Of a stretch of DNA of 64,000 bases, positions 8,826-18,070 are shown piece by piece. Location of the stretch: NCBI GenBank assembly GCA_009780245.1, contig WRAJ01000006.1:1-64000 (forward strand). Reading direction: 5' to 3'. A program made the translations under genes and the position numbers. The stretch's first letter is position 1. Every line of letters starts with the position of its first letter. This DNA is from Turicibacter sp. Its GTDB lineage: Bacteria > Bacillota_I > Bacilli_A > MOL361 > Turicibacteraceae. The notes below the pieces were generated by a model that was not told the DNA's origin, ran no database searches, and worked only from the letters and a program-made list of their open reading frames with translations.

Positions 8826-8945
8826 CTTTTCAAAAACGGAAGGCCTCCTAATTTCTCAAAAAGACCCTGTAAGATAATGGGCTTATTATCTTAGGCGCAG
8901 GTGCCATAGCAGTTTAACTCCCTTAGGCAACCTTTGCTCGGTTAC
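8826..8945 (-). promoter_or_regulatory. Candidate Moco riboswitch (MOCO RNA motif)
   Basis: The minus-strand leader of the Moco operon contains CCTAAG and TATGG on the two sides of a hairpin, i.e. an 11-nucleotide GAAA-tetraloop receptor, closed outside by AGGTTG/CACCT. It is followed by a strong variable stem (AAGATAAT/ATTATCTT) and a GAGA loop that could dock into the receptor, ending in GGAGGCC. Tetraloop plus receptor is a known trait of Moco aptamers, and the position ahead of nine Moco/molybdate genes with a terminator downstream fits. Identification is from architecture and memory of the consensus, not a covariance search. Confidence 0.75.
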
Positions 8946-8954
8946 TTTGATTAT

Positions 8955-9908
8955 TTAGCTGTTTTGTTGTTTAAATGAATCTGTAAACATTTTAAAGAAA
9001 CCATATCCGACATAAGCTATAATGGCCGTTGTTACCCATAATTGAATCCCAAAGAAATGTCCCACCCATTGACCTGCCGCTTCAAAGCCATTAGCTGTTA
9101 AATAATCTGCCATCCTAAAGGTTGCAACTAATGCAATCGCCGTTGGGAAGGTTAATGCCGCATGTCCTACATTAAATGGCTTTCCTAAAAAGCTAGGCAA
9201 TTGACATGAAACGTAAATAATCGTTGCAAACAAGATAGCATAAATAGCAAATAAAAGGGGTTGATTAATAGGGGCAAAAGCATTTAAATAACCCACAAGG
9301 AGTAAACTTGTTGGTGCTAATAAAATCACTTTTGTCATCTCAAATTGTGATGGAATCGGATGTTTGATAACACGGTAAATCATCAGCGGGAACAGCAGGG
9401 CATACATCCCAAAGGCATAATACATCAATGCAGTCAAAATACCAGGCATTCCTTTTGGTACACCTAAGACAACAGCAACCAAAACACCTGCATATGTCAC
9501 AAACCAACTTGGCACAAACGTATCAAGCTTAATGCCTTTAATTACATTACGATAAGTGAAAATCAAAATGTGGGTAACATGTAGTACAACAGCTATTAAC
9601 CATAGACCACGACCAATCCCGTCTTGAAAACCATGAACGAAACTGCCAATAATCATAAGCAACATCGTAAATGTGGCATATAAGCTAGCTGGAACAACAT
9701 CACGATATTCTTGTAGAAATATCTCTTTATAAGCTGTCAATTTAATTAAAGCTACAATTAAAACAAAGATTCCCAAGATCATCGTTACATAGCGAACGCT
9801 TTGAAATCCAATCGTTGCATAAACATTAGAAAGGGTGGCTAAGCCGACCATTGTGCCAATCACACCAACAGGAAGCCCAGCAATTTTTTTAATTACTTTT
9901 TTCAACAT
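8955..9908 (-). CDS. TDT-family (TehA/SLAC1-like) anion transporter
   Basis: 317 residues with about ten hydrophobic segments and the TDT-family layout (IAGLPVGVIGTMVGLATL at the start; FNVGHAALTFPTAIA near residue 250). The family includes TehA, malate carriers, sulfite exporters and the SLAC1 nitrate/chloride channels. As the last gene of the molybdoenzyme cluster it may move that enzyme's anionic substrate or product, perhaps nitrate or nitrite (inference). ATG at 9908 has GAGG 5 bases upstream. Confidence 0.82.
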   Translation of the reverse strand: MLKKVIKKIAGLPVGVIGTMVGLATLSNVYATIGFQSVRYVTMILGIFVLIVALIKLTAYKEIFLQEYRDVVPASLYATFTMLLMIIGSFVHGFQDGIGRGLWLIAVVLHVTHILIFTYRNVIKGIKLDTFVPSWFVTYAGVLVAVVLGVPKGMPGILTALMYYAFGMYALLFPLMIYRVIKHPIPSQFEMTKVILLAPTSLLLVGYLNAFAPINQPLLFAIYAILFATIIYVSCQLPSFLGKPFNVGHAALTFPTAIALVATFRMADYLTANGFEAAGQWVGHFFGIQLWVTTAIIAYVGYGFFKMFTDSFKQQNS

Positions 9909-9950
9909 GTTCACCTCAATTTATTTGACATTAACGATATCAATATTTGC

Positions 9951-11189
9951 TTAGTTTTTATGATAAGTAAATTGTAGGTTATCACTTAAATGAAAGAAGT
10001 CTGAATAATCAACATCAAAAATTGATTTTTGAACGTTATTAATGTTGATTTTTTCTTTAATTAATTGTGTTAAAATACCAGCATAGGACAAATCACCTTG
10101 GATAATGGCACCGTAGATGATACCATCCTTGTAAATAATTTTTTTATAGTTGCCTAAGTCTAATTCAATTTTTGATGCAATCTCATAGGTGTCGTCCATA
10201 GCCTCTGGTATTCCTACGGATAGCGTAGGAATGTTTAGAAAGTTCATCGTTGATTTACTAGCAAAGAAATCAGTTAATTCACGTCTACTTCCAGCCATGT
10301 TAGATGCCGCAACAATCCCTTCTTTTACAGCAGCGGGCCAAATGGGATTACGCCCAGAGATATCACCCGCACCATAGACATTAATGACATTGGTTTCACC
10401 GTACTCATTAAATAAGAGACCAAATCGATCACAGGCAACTCCGCTATCTGCTAAGAAGCTAATATTTGAGCGAACACCAGTTGCAACAATAAGTAAATCA
10501 CAAGGAATCGTTTTATCACTTGAAAGATTAAGTCCCACTACACTTCCCTGCTCATCAACTAACACCTCTTCTACGGCTGTGTTATAGTATTGTGTGACAC
10601 CTTTTTCTTTAAAAGCATTCTGATAAGATGCCGCAGCGAATTCATCTAATTGAATGGATAGCATGTGACTTTTAAATTCAACAAGCGTCAAATCTTTTCC
10701 ATAATGGAGCAACCCTGTTATCACATCAACCCCAACAAGGCCTGCGCCTACCACCACAATGTTTTTTGCTACTTTTGCCTTTTCTATCATCAGCTCAGCA
10801 TCATCTAAATTTCGGAGACCCATCACATTCTTAGCCTCATTTAAACCTTTAATCGGTGGAAAAAAAGTATTTGAACCAGTTGCGAGCAAAACTTTATCAT
10901 AGCCAATTTCTGAGCCGTCTGATAAGATAAGTATTTGCCTTTCAGAAATGAGTTTTTCAACGCTTACCCCTTTTATCCAATTAATGTTGTATTCTTCAAT
11001 GAAATGGTCTTCAACAAATTCCAATTGTTTAATGTCACGAATACCTTCTATGTAATGATGTAAAATACAACGAGAATAGATGTACTCATCTTTTGAAATG
11101 AGTGTAATTGTTGCCTTTGAATCAAGCTTTCGAAGTGTTCTTATACCATTAATTCCTGCGGCTGATGCACCTACAACAACATAATGCAT
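9951..11189 (-). CDS. NAD(P)/FAD-dependent oxidoreductase
   Basis: 412-residue pyridine-nucleotide-disulfide-type reductase. The N-terminal Rossmann motif is VVVGASAAGINGIRTL, a second NAD site is VVVGAGLVGVD near residue 145, and the FAD motif VINVYGAGDI lies near 270. It resembles the reductase half of NasB/nitrite reductase and rubredoxin reductases. ATG at 11189 has GGAGG upstream; its start nearly touches the polyferredoxin stop. Likely passes NAD(P)H electrons to the ferredoxin and molybdoenzyme next to it. Confidence 0.88.
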   Translation of the reverse strand: MHYVVVGASAAGINGIRTLRKLDSKATITLISKDEYIYSRCILHHYIEGIRDIKQLEFVEDHFIEEYNINWIKGVSVEKLISERQILILSDGSEIGYDKVLLATGSNTFFPPIKGLNEAKNVMGLRNLDDAELMIEKAKVAKNIVVVGAGLVGVDVITGLLHYGKDLTLVEFKSHMLSIQLDEFAAASYQNAFKEKGVTQYYNTAVEEVLVDEQGSVVGLNLSSDKTIPCDLLIVATGVRSNISFLADSGVACDRFGLLFNEYGETNVINVYGAGDISGRNPIWPAAVKEGIVAASNMAGSRRELTDFFASKSTMNFLNIPTLSVGIPEAMDDTYEIASKIELDLGNYKKIIYKDGIIYGAIIQGDLSYAGILTQLIKEKININNVQKSIFDVDYSDFFHLSDNLQFTYHKN

Positions 11190-11190
11190 A

Positions 11191-11601
11191 TTAACCAACC
11201 TCCTCAAGTGTAATTGCTTGCATTGGGCATCTTTCGACGCACTGTGGCATCCTAGAAGGATGCGACTGACACATATCACATTTCATAATTTGTTTTTGTG
11301 TTAAGCTGTCTTCTTTCAAAACACCATAAGGACAAGCCATAATACACATGTAGCAGCTAGCGCAATGATTCTTGTCATAGTCAACATAGCTCGTTTGATT
11401 ATTTTTATGCATCGCACCCGTCATACAGGTGAATGCACATTCTGGCAAATCACAATGGCGACAAAAAATAGGGGAATTTTTACTGTCACTACTGATGACA
11501 ACGCGGTTTCTTGGATCTTCTCCATCATGCGATACGGAACAGGCTACAACACAGGTTAAACAACTAATACAGATATCACGATTTATTTTAATACGTTTCA
11601 T
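11191..11601 (-). CDS. Four-cluster 4Fe-4S ferredoxin-like electron transfer subunit
   Basis: 136 residues with 16 Cys arranged in four groups: CISCLTCVVAC, CRHCDLPECAFTC, CASCYMCIMAC and CDMCQ...CVERC. This is the layout of the DmsB/HycB/NrfC-type subunit that wires molybdopterin oxidoreductases to their electron donor. No signal peptide, so cytoplasmic. AGGAGG precedes the ATG; 4 bases after the catalytic subunit gene. Confidence 0.92.
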   Translation of the reverse strand: MKRIKINRDICISCLTCVVACSVSHDGEDPRNRVVISSDSKNSPIFCRHCDLPECAFTCMTGAMHKNNQTSYVDYDKNHCASCYMCIMACPYGVLKEDSLTQKQIMKCDMCQSHPSRMPQCVERCPMQAITLEEVG

Positions 11602-11605
11602 ATGA

Positions 11606-13684
11606 TTATCCTCCTATTTTTTTGATTTGAATAGGTGTCATTTTATAAGAAGGCTGACTAGAATGACGATCATAGACAGACGGTGTTAAAGCATTTGTTT
11701 CAATATAGTTAAACGATGTATAAAGCTCGCCATATTTCACACGATTCGTTACTCTAGCTTCAAAGATTGAACAAACACCATTGATGGAATGGATTTCAAC
11801 AGGATCATTGTGATTAATCAGTAATTCCTCAGCTAATTTTTCATTGATATAAATATAAGCTTCTGCTGATGTTGCAGCGCCCACTTGTTTAATTTCTCTC
11901 GTACGTGTCTGCGTCTGCCATTGTCCCGCTGTTTCTCGTCCCGTATTTAAAATATATGGGTACTCCTTAGTTGTTGGTAACGGGTTTTCAAGAGGTTTTT
12001 CGAAAATAAATTGGGCTTTTTTAGAAGCTGTGTAATAGTGACCATCTTCGTACAAACGACGTTCATCCTCTTTTAACACATCCCCTTTTGCAAATGGCCA
12101 TTGGATACCTTTTGAATTTATTAAATCATCATATTCGATTCCTGTAAAATCACTAGGCATCCCTTCAGTACATTTTTTCATGAGATCAAAAACGGCTCTT
12201 GGCGTTCGCCATTTATCTAACAAACTTCCCATTCCTAGAGCTTCTCCCATTTTTAAGAAAACATCAAAATCGCTTAATTCATTTTCTTCACGTTTTAAAA
12301 CTGGTCGAAATGCAGACAGACGACGTTCTGTGTTAATACCTGTTCCTTCTTTTTTAATCCCTGGAACAACTGGGAAGAAAGTATCACAGTTCTCGGAGCT
12401 GTCTGTATTGTCATATAAATCTTGCACAATAAACAACTCAAGTTTACCCATCGCGGCTTTGAACGTTTCATTATTTACCCAAGAATGGCGTGGATTGGTA
12501 CAAACCACCCAGAGTGCTTTAATTTCTCCTGCATTAATCTTTTCAATAATTTGATTGTAAGGTAATGTTGGCTTTGTTGCTAACCACGATTCGTCAATTC
12601 CTAAAATACCTGCAATTGCTTGTCGACGAGCAGGATCTTCATGATCTCCTCCACCATACAAACTTGTTGTGTTACTAAACATTCGTGATCCCATTGCATT
12701 ACTTTGGCCTGTTATTGCATTAGGGCCAGTTCCAGGACGTCCAATGTTTCCTGTCATTAAGGAGATATTTATAATGGCTTGTGCAGTACGCGTTCCTTCA
12801 TAACCTTGATTAATCCCCATTGCCCACCAAAAAGAAACATTCTTTCCTTCATGAATCAACGTGGCTAGTTGTAAAATTTGTTCTGAGGTCAGACCCGTTT
12901 CAGCTTCTGCATGATCTAATGGGTAGTCTTTGACAAATTCTTTGAATTCTGAAAAGTTTTCTGTGTAATTTTCAATGTAATTTGAATCAATCCACCCATT
13001 TTCAATCAAAAGATTAGCTAGGATATAAAATAGTTTTAAATCTGACTTTGGCTTGAGTGGGTAATGATAATCAGCGTGGATGGCTGTTTCTGATACACGA
13101 GGGTCAATCACAATCAATTTTTTATTCTTATTGCTACGAATACGTCCCCAAGCAACAGGTTGAGCAACCAATGGATTCCCTCCTATGATAATCACTGTAT
13201 CCGAAAGCTCTAAATCATTTAATGTGTAAGGAGGTGCATCAAAACCAAAACTTTCTTTATAGGCGTAGACAGCACTTGACATGCACAGGCGAGTGTTACC
13301 ATCAACATTTGCTTTCATGTAATTGCGCATCACATGACATAAAAGGGCAAATTCTTCAAGCATCATCTGACCAGTACTAATAGCCGCAATACTTTCTGAA
13401 CCATATTTTGTACTGATTTCTTTTAACTTTTTTGCAGTTTTTTCAATTGCTTGATCCCAACTCATATGCTCAAACGTTCCATCTTGTCTGCTAATCCGTG
13501 GCAGTGGATTAGGTTTATAGACTTGTGTTTGCTTATCTAAGTTTAAACCTTTAATACACGAAAATCCTTTGTTGACTGGGTAATTTTCTGTAGGTATAAC
13601 CTTTATAACACGATTGTCTTCTACAAAAAAGTCAATGTTACAAGCTAACCCACAGTAATTACATAGTGATTGAATTTTTTTCAT
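11606..13684 (-). CDS. Molybdopterin oxidoreductase, assimilatory nitrate reductase-like
   Basis: 692 residues. N-terminal 4Fe-4S motif CNYCGLACN plus Cys at about 43, then Molybdopterin domain and C-terminal Molydop_binding domain (LNTGRETAGQWQTQTRTR). The Mo-ligand region NTRLCMSSAV near residue 130 carries a Cys, as in NarB/NasC/Nap nitrate reductases and unlike Sec/Ser enzymes; GINQGYEGT and TGNIGRPGTGPNAITGQSNAMG also match the nitrate reductase branch. No Tat signal, so cytoplasmic. Nitrate is the best guess; other oxyanions are possible. First gene of its four-gene operon. Confidence 0.87.
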   Translation of the reverse strand: MKKIQSLCNYCGLACNIDFFVEDNRVIKVIPTENYPVNKGFSCIKGLNLDKQTQVYKPNPLPRISRQDGTFEHMSWDQAIEKTAKKLKEISTKYGSESIAAISTGQMMLEEFALLCHVMRNYMKANVDGNTRLCMSSAVYAYKESFGFDAPPYTLNDLELSDTVIIIGGNPLVAQPVAWGRIRSNKNKKLIVIDPRVSETAIHADYHYPLKPKSDLKLFYILANLLIENGWIDSNYIENYTENFSEFKEFVKDYPLDHAEAETGLTSEQILQLATLIHEGKNVSFWWAMGINQGYEGTRTAQAIINISLMTGNIGRPGTGPNAITGQSNAMGSRMFSNTTSLYGGGDHEDPARRQAIAGILGIDESWLATKPTLPYNQIIEKINAGEIKALWVVCTNPRHSWVNNETFKAAMGKLELFIVQDLYDNTDSSENCDTFFPVVPGIKKEGTGINTERRLSAFRPVLKREENELSDFDVFLKMGEALGMGSLLDKWRTPRAVFDLMKKCTEGMPSDFTGIEYDDLINSKGIQWPFAKGDVLKEDERRLYEDGHYYTASKKAQFIFEKPLENPLPTTKEYPYILNTGRETAGQWQTQTRTREIKQVGAATSAEAYIYINEKLAEELLINHNDPVEIHSINGVCSIFEARVTNRVKYGELYTSFNYIETNALTPSVYDRHSSQPSYKMTPIQIKKIGG

Positions 13685-13967
13685 GATATGATTACTCCTT
13701 TTAGTTGTCTTATTTTAAGCAGAAGTTCCTTATTAATAGTAAGCGTATCACATGATTATGCCTAGTTCAAGTGCTTTCGACAATAAAACTCAATAAAATT
13801 CACATTTTTTGCAACAGTTGGAGGTATTTTATCAGAATAGAAAGACCCAAGCGTATGCTCAGCTAAAATTTACTCTGAACTTTAACTTTTAGATTTTGAA
13901 AAATCAGACTGTAAAAGGGCAACGCCTAATACCTAATCCCGCTCCCATACACATTCTACTCCGCCAA
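13685..13967. other. Intergenic region upstream of the molybdoenzyme operon
   Basis: Contains the operon promoter and otherwise AT-rich sequence with no frame I can support. Confidence 0.5.
13755..13783 (-). promoter_or_regulatory. Promoter of the molybdoenzyme operon
   Basis: TTGTCG (13783-13778), 17 bases, CATAAT (13760-13755) on the minus strand, about 70 bases before the start codon. Confidence 0.5.
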
Positions 13968-13994
13968 CAAAAAAGCCAGACAAAAAGTCTAGCT
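13968..13994 (-). terminator. Terminator of the SNF2 helicase gene
   Basis: AGCTAGAC (13994-13987) pairs with GTCTGGCT (13981-13974) around TTTTT and is followed by TTTTTTG. The stop codon lies in the ascending arm. Confidence 0.8.
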
Positions 13995-16900
13995 AACTCA
14001 TAAACAACGCCATAATGTCTTCCCTCGACATGCTAGTAATCGTCCCATCGTTTCCTTCTACAAACGCATCCGCTAAATCCTTCTTCGCCTCTTGTAACAA
14101 CTGAATCTTCTCCTCAATGCTGTCTTTCATAATCAACTTAAACACTTGTACCGTGTTTTCTTGGCCGATCCGATGTGCACGGTCGGTTGCCTGGTTTTGC
14201 GCGGACATGTTCCACCACGGATCGTAGTGAATCACCGCTTCCGCAGCTGTCAAATTCAGCCCCGTTCCACCCGCTTTCAACGAAATCAAAAACACGCCTG
14301 TATCATCGTTCTGAAACTTCCCAACCAACTCGCGCCGCTTCACCTTATCCGTAGAACCGGTTAACGTGTAATGCGAAACCCCGGCTTCATCAAGCTCCGC
14401 ATGTAGCAAGTCTAACACGCTCGTAAAACTAGAAAATAATAAGACCTTTTTCCCATTCTCGCGTAGCTGCGTAATTAATTCCATACAAGCCTGCAGTTTC
14501 GAAGACGGCCCTTCCACGTTCTCATATAACACCCGAGGTTCACAACAAATCTGGCGCAACCGTGTTAGCATCGCTAAAATCGCAATCGCATTCACTTGGT
14601 TCATCTGCAGCTTGTCTTGTAATTCCACATTGACCTGCGATAGGTTAGCCAAATAAAGCTTCTTCTCAGCTTCGCTAAATTCAATCGGCATCGTCGTCTC
14701 AATCTTATCCGGTAATTCCTGCAAAACATCCGCCTTACGCCGCCTTAAAATAAACGGAGAAATCAACTTCCTGAGCGCCATCTGCTTCTGCTCATCCTTC
14801 TCCCTCACAATCGGACGCTCATACTCGCGTGCAAAATACGCATACGGATACAAATACCCCGGCATCAGAAAATCAAAAATCGACCATAACTCAGCCAATG
14901 AATTCTCAATCGGCGTCCCCGTCAACACCAACCGATGCTTGCTACGCAACTCCTTCACCGATAACGCACTCTTCGTCTTCTGATTCTTAATGTATTGCGC
15001 CTCATCTAAAATCACATACTCAAACTGAAAATCGTTGTACAACTCAAAATCACGACGAATGTAATCGTACGACGTGATGAGCAGCTCATAATCCGTCGCG
15101 CACTTGATCACTGCTTGTCGCGCACTAGCCGAGCCATACACACTAACCGCTCGTAAATCCGGGGCAAATTTCTTAACCTCGTCTTCCCAGTTTAAAATCA
15201 GTGATGCAGGTGCGACAACGATACTGACCTGCCCTTCTTTTTTATGTTGGTCCAGTAATGCGATGACCTGCAAGGTCTTTCCAAGACCCATATCATCCGC
15301 CAAGATGCCCCCAAACCCATAGTCAGATAACAACCGTAGCCACTGATAACCGTATTTTTGATAATCGCGAAGAAGCTCGCCATACCGCTGATTGATTTCG
15401 TAGCTTTTCACGTCAATGTTTTCAAAACGCGCAATCACATCTTTAAACAAATCACTCCGATTAAAATCAATTAAGCTATAATCGCTCTGTGCACGTTCAT
15501 TGATACTAAAAGCACGGAATAAATCCAAATCAATGTGCCCGTCAATTATTTTAGTCGGATCAACCTGATAACTCTCCAACATCTTATCCACTTCTTCTAA
15601 TTCGTCAGAATCCAAATAAATCCGCTCGCCATTTTTTAATTTATGAAATTTTTTCTTACGACGATAAGCAGCTAGCACATCAGCTAATTCATCGCGCGGG
15701 ATATCAATGCTGTCCAAATCAATACTCAACAAATCATTTTTAATCGTGACGCCAGCTGTCATTTGAATGCGTGTCTTTTTGCCCATCTGCTTTAAAGATT
15801 CACTCACATAAACGTTCGCATATTGTTGCAAATACGATAGACCAGCATGAATAAACGCTTGGATGTGGCGGTTGTCACCACGCACGTAAGCGGTGCTGCT
15901 CGCTTTATCTATTGTGGCGTGCGATTTAATGTAACTTTCGATTTTATGCGCGGCGAGTGACAGCTCGGTATTCGCATCATCAAAACCAACCCGGTCGCAA
16001 GACCCCTCATAATGATAAATAATTTTGACATACACTTCGTCGGTTTCATCCACATCGGCGTAAATGTCAATCTCATTTTCAGTCGTCACGTCGATTGCAA
16101 ACCCTTCGATTTGAACAAAATTCTTGATATCAGAAAGGACATACGTGTAAAAATCATTGAAATCAACGTCCCGAACAATCAGGCCACCTTGCCTGCTTAA
16201 TTTATAAAGTAAGCTGATCGTTTTACCAGCTAAATCAAGCTTTGTTCTGACTAACACACGACCGTCTAAATGATAGAGGTGGTTTTGCCCTAAAACGTAG
16301 CGGTATTTTGTGCGCAACTTCATCCGGTAGTAACCGTCTAGCTGTTCAATTTGGATGATTGGGTACTCACTGGAATCGTCTAAGTAAAAATCTCGGTGTG
16401 TATGGGAAACCTGTTCGAAGGTTACAAAAAAATCGTCAATGACGCCATTGGTCAGCGTTAAATCTTTGATGGTGGCTTCGTACTGATGATCGTTAGAGAG
16501 TTGATTCGCAATCATTTTTCTCATAAATTGAATGATCAGTTTTGAGGTGTCATCAAAATTGGCTTCTGCGTGCTTGAATGCTAAATTTTTCCCATAGCTC
16601 ACGTAGGAAGAACGTGTGACATCGGTTAAGAATGACTGAATGTTTTTCACGACGTATTGCGTTTTTTCAACTGCTCCGACTTTAAATTTTAATTTTAAGC
16701 TACCACGATGGTCTGATAAAAACGTCTTGATCTGATGATTACCGGTTAAGATGTTTTCGACAAGTTCATTCGCCGCTCTTACTTTATACGATTCAATTAA
16801 CGTTGTCGTCTCATCCGCATCCGTTCGGTATTTCATTTCCCTTTTCCACAAATGAGTTTCGCTGTGAAAGATAAAAGGCAGATGTTTCGGAGCAAATTTA

Positions 16901-17178
16901 TTAATGCTCATTAAAATAAACAGAATATACACATTCTGTGGTCTGAAAATATAGCTGCTGTACTTGCATTTTTCGACCCTGCCATCCTGTGTCAAATGAA
17001 GACTTATTTCAAATTCCACTTGATCGTTAATCGCCGCCCGCACTTCATAGATACCGTTTCTTTCCTCATCAATCTCAAGGGCTTGCAAAGCATTAGTGCC
17101 AGACAAAGTCGTTGCCATTCGCTTATAATGATCGTTCGTTTGATATTGCTGCATTGCTTTTTTTGTAATCACTAGCAT
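13993..17178 (-). CDS. SNF2-family DEAD/DEAH helicase
   Basis: 1061 residues. The N-terminal 600 residues are a bacterial SNF2-associated region, followed by the SNF2 ATPase: DDMGLGKTLQ (Walker A), DEAQYIKN (motif II), LTGTPIENS (III), then the helicase C lobe with LKAGGTGLNL and QATDRAHRIGQ (VI). Such proteins translocate on DNA and remodel protein-DNA complexes such as stalled RNA polymerase; the exact job of this subfamily is unknown. ATG at 17178 has GGGAG 8 bases upstream. Monocistronic. Confidence 0.92.
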   Translation of the reverse strand: MLVITKKAMQQYQTNDHYKRMATTLSGTNALQALEIDEERNGIYEVRAAINDQVEFEISLHLTQDGRVEKCKYSSYIFRPQNVYILFILMSINKFAPKHLPFIFHSETHLWKREMKYRTDADETTTLIESYKVRAANELVENILTGNHQIKTFLSDHRGSLKLKFKVGAVEKTQYVVKNIQSFLTDVTRSSYVSYGKNLAFKHAEANFDDTSKLIIQFMRKMIANQLSNDHQYEATIKDLTLTNGVIDDFFVTFEQVSHTHRDFYLDDSSEYPIIQIEQLDGYYRMKLRTKYRYVLGQNHLYHLDGRVLVRTKLDLAGKTISLLYKLSRQGGLIVRDVDFNDFYTYVLSDIKNFVQIEGFAIDVTTENEIDIYADVDETDEVYVKIIYHYEGSCDRVGFDDANTELSLAAHKIESYIKSHATIDKASSTAYVRGDNRHIQAFIHAGLSYLQQYANVYVSESLKQMGKKTRIQMTAGVTIKNDLLSIDLDSIDIPRDELADVLAAYRRKKKFHKLKNGERIYLDSDELEEVDKMLESYQVDPTKIIDGHIDLDLFRAFSINERAQSDYSLIDFNRSDLFKDVIARFENIDVKSYEINQRYGELLRDYQKYGYQWLRLLSDYGFGGILADDMGLGKTLQVIALLDQHKKEGQVSIVVAPASLILNWEDEVKKFAPDLRAVSVYGSASARQAVIKCATDYELLITSYDYIRRDFELYNDFQFEYVILDEAQYIKNQKTKSALSVKELRSKHRLVLTGTPIENSLAELWSIFDFLMPGYLYPYAYFAREYERPIVREKDEQKQMALRKLISPFILRRRKADVLQELPDKIETTMPIEFSEAEKKLYLANLSQVNVELQDKLQMNQVNAIAILAMLTRLRQICCEPRVLYENVEGPSSKLQACMELITQLRENGKKVLLFSSFTSVLDLLHAELDEAGVSHYTLTGSTDKVKRRELVGKFQNDDTGVFLISLKAGGTGLNLTAAEAVIHYDPWWNMSAQNQATDRAHRIGQENTVQVFKLIMKDSIEEKIQLLQEAKKDLADAFVEGNDGTITSMSREDIMALFMS

Positions 17179-17199
17179 TCCTAATTCTCCCAACGTTCC

Positions 17200-17218
17200 G
17201 CTTAAGGATTCCTTAAGC
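17200..17218. promoter_or_regulatory. 19-bp perfect palindrome upstream of the SNF2 gene
   Basis: GCTTAAGGA and TCCTTAAGC separated by one base, 22 bases before the start codon. It could be an operator or a leader hairpin just upstream of the ribosome binding site. Confidence 0.45.
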
Positions 17219-17319
17219 TTAATATTAAAATTTTAACTTAAAATAAGAAAAAAAGCTAGTACTTTCACTTGTTTTAGGCAGAATTCTGTCAGTAATCAAT
17301 CAATTTTTCTGTGATTTCA

Positions 17320-17364
17320 TAAAAAAAACATCAGAAACGTGCGTCTTTGATGCACATTTCTGAT
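17320..17364 (-). terminator. Terminator of the YlaN-unrelated lipoprotein gene at 17386
   Basis: A 13-base stem (17364-17352 with 17342-17330, one G-U pair) followed by eight T residues, 22 bases after the stop codon. Confidence 0.85.
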
Positions 17365-17385
17365 ACTTCCATTCACTTTTCAGCT

Positions 17386-17928
17386 TTATCTTAAACCGAA
17401 AATACCGTTCCAGTTCGTTCTAAACTCATCGGCATTTCTTGATGTGTGACCATCGCGATTAACGATTTGTGCCTGTTCAGCGGATTCACCTTCTCCAAAG
17501 TGATAAGCACCAATTGGCTTTCCAGCATGACTCATAATATGAACCGTGCGACTTTGTCCATCTAAATCAGCGGTATAGCGATAAATATCAATCTCTTTGT
17601 CGACAAAATCGTTTGGTTCTACCCACGTGTGGCGCCACCCATGAAACACATCGTTATCATTCGCCATGGTCGCATCTAGTTTATAGCGGTGATAATAAGA
17701 ATTCCCCATACTGTTCATAATGTTGGTAAACCCGTATTCCCATAAATAATCTTCATGCGGATCATTGGTCGCCACGCGATCGTGAACATCAGTGTCTCTG
17801 TAACGATCCGTCGTACTCAAAGGATTTAACGGGTTTTCAATGTGATCAATGCGGTCTGCTTGTCTGTGACAAGCCGTCAACGCAAGGGTAGAAACAGCAA
17901 GTACTGTGATTAATAGTTTTCTTTTCAT
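17386..17928 (-). CDS. Lipoprotein of unknown function
   Basis: 180 residues with a clear lipoprotein signal peptide (MKRKLLITVLAVSTLALTAC, Cys20) and AAAGGAGC 9 bases before the ATG. The mature part is hydrophilic, rich in Asp, His and Arg early on, with Trp/Tyr-rich segments (YLWEYGF, WRHTWVEPNDF) and no motif I recognise. Expected to be anchored on the outer face of the membrane. Monocistronic with its own promoter and terminator. Confidence 0.8.
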   Translation of the reverse strand: MKRKLLITVLAVSTLALTACHRQADRIDHIENPLNPLSTTDRYRDTDVHDRVATNDPHEDYLWEYGFTNIMNSMGNSYYHRYKLDATMANDNDVFHGWRHTWVEPNDFVDKEIDIYRYTADLDGQSRTVHIMSHAGKPIGAYHFGEGESAEQAQIVNRDGHTSRNADEFRTNWNGIFGLR

Positions 17929-17947
17929 GATAAAAAGCTCCTTTAAA

Positions 17948-17976
17948 TTATTGTGTCATAACTAGTATTGTCGCAA
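17948..17976 (-). promoter_or_regulatory. Promoter of the lipoprotein gene
   Basis: TTGCGA (17976-17971), 17 bases, CAATAA (17953-17948) on the minus strand. Confidence 0.4.
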
Positions 17977-18036
17977 AAGAAAAAATTATGCGACAATATT
18001 TGATAGTAGCGTCACCCTTTTTACGCATCACACCTA

Positions 18037-18061
18037 GTAAAAAAACTCCCGATCGGGAGTT
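18037..18061 (-). terminator. Terminator of the SpoVIF-like gene
   Basis: AACTCCC, loop GATC, GGGAGTT, then TTTTT on the minus strand; 9 bases after the stop codon. Confidence 0.85.
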
Positions 18062-18070
18062 AAATGAGTC

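Noticed and set aside
12180-12554. Plus-strand frame of 124 codons inside the molybdoenzyme gene
   Set aside because: It is a shadow of a well-conserved coding sequence, with no ribosome binding site.
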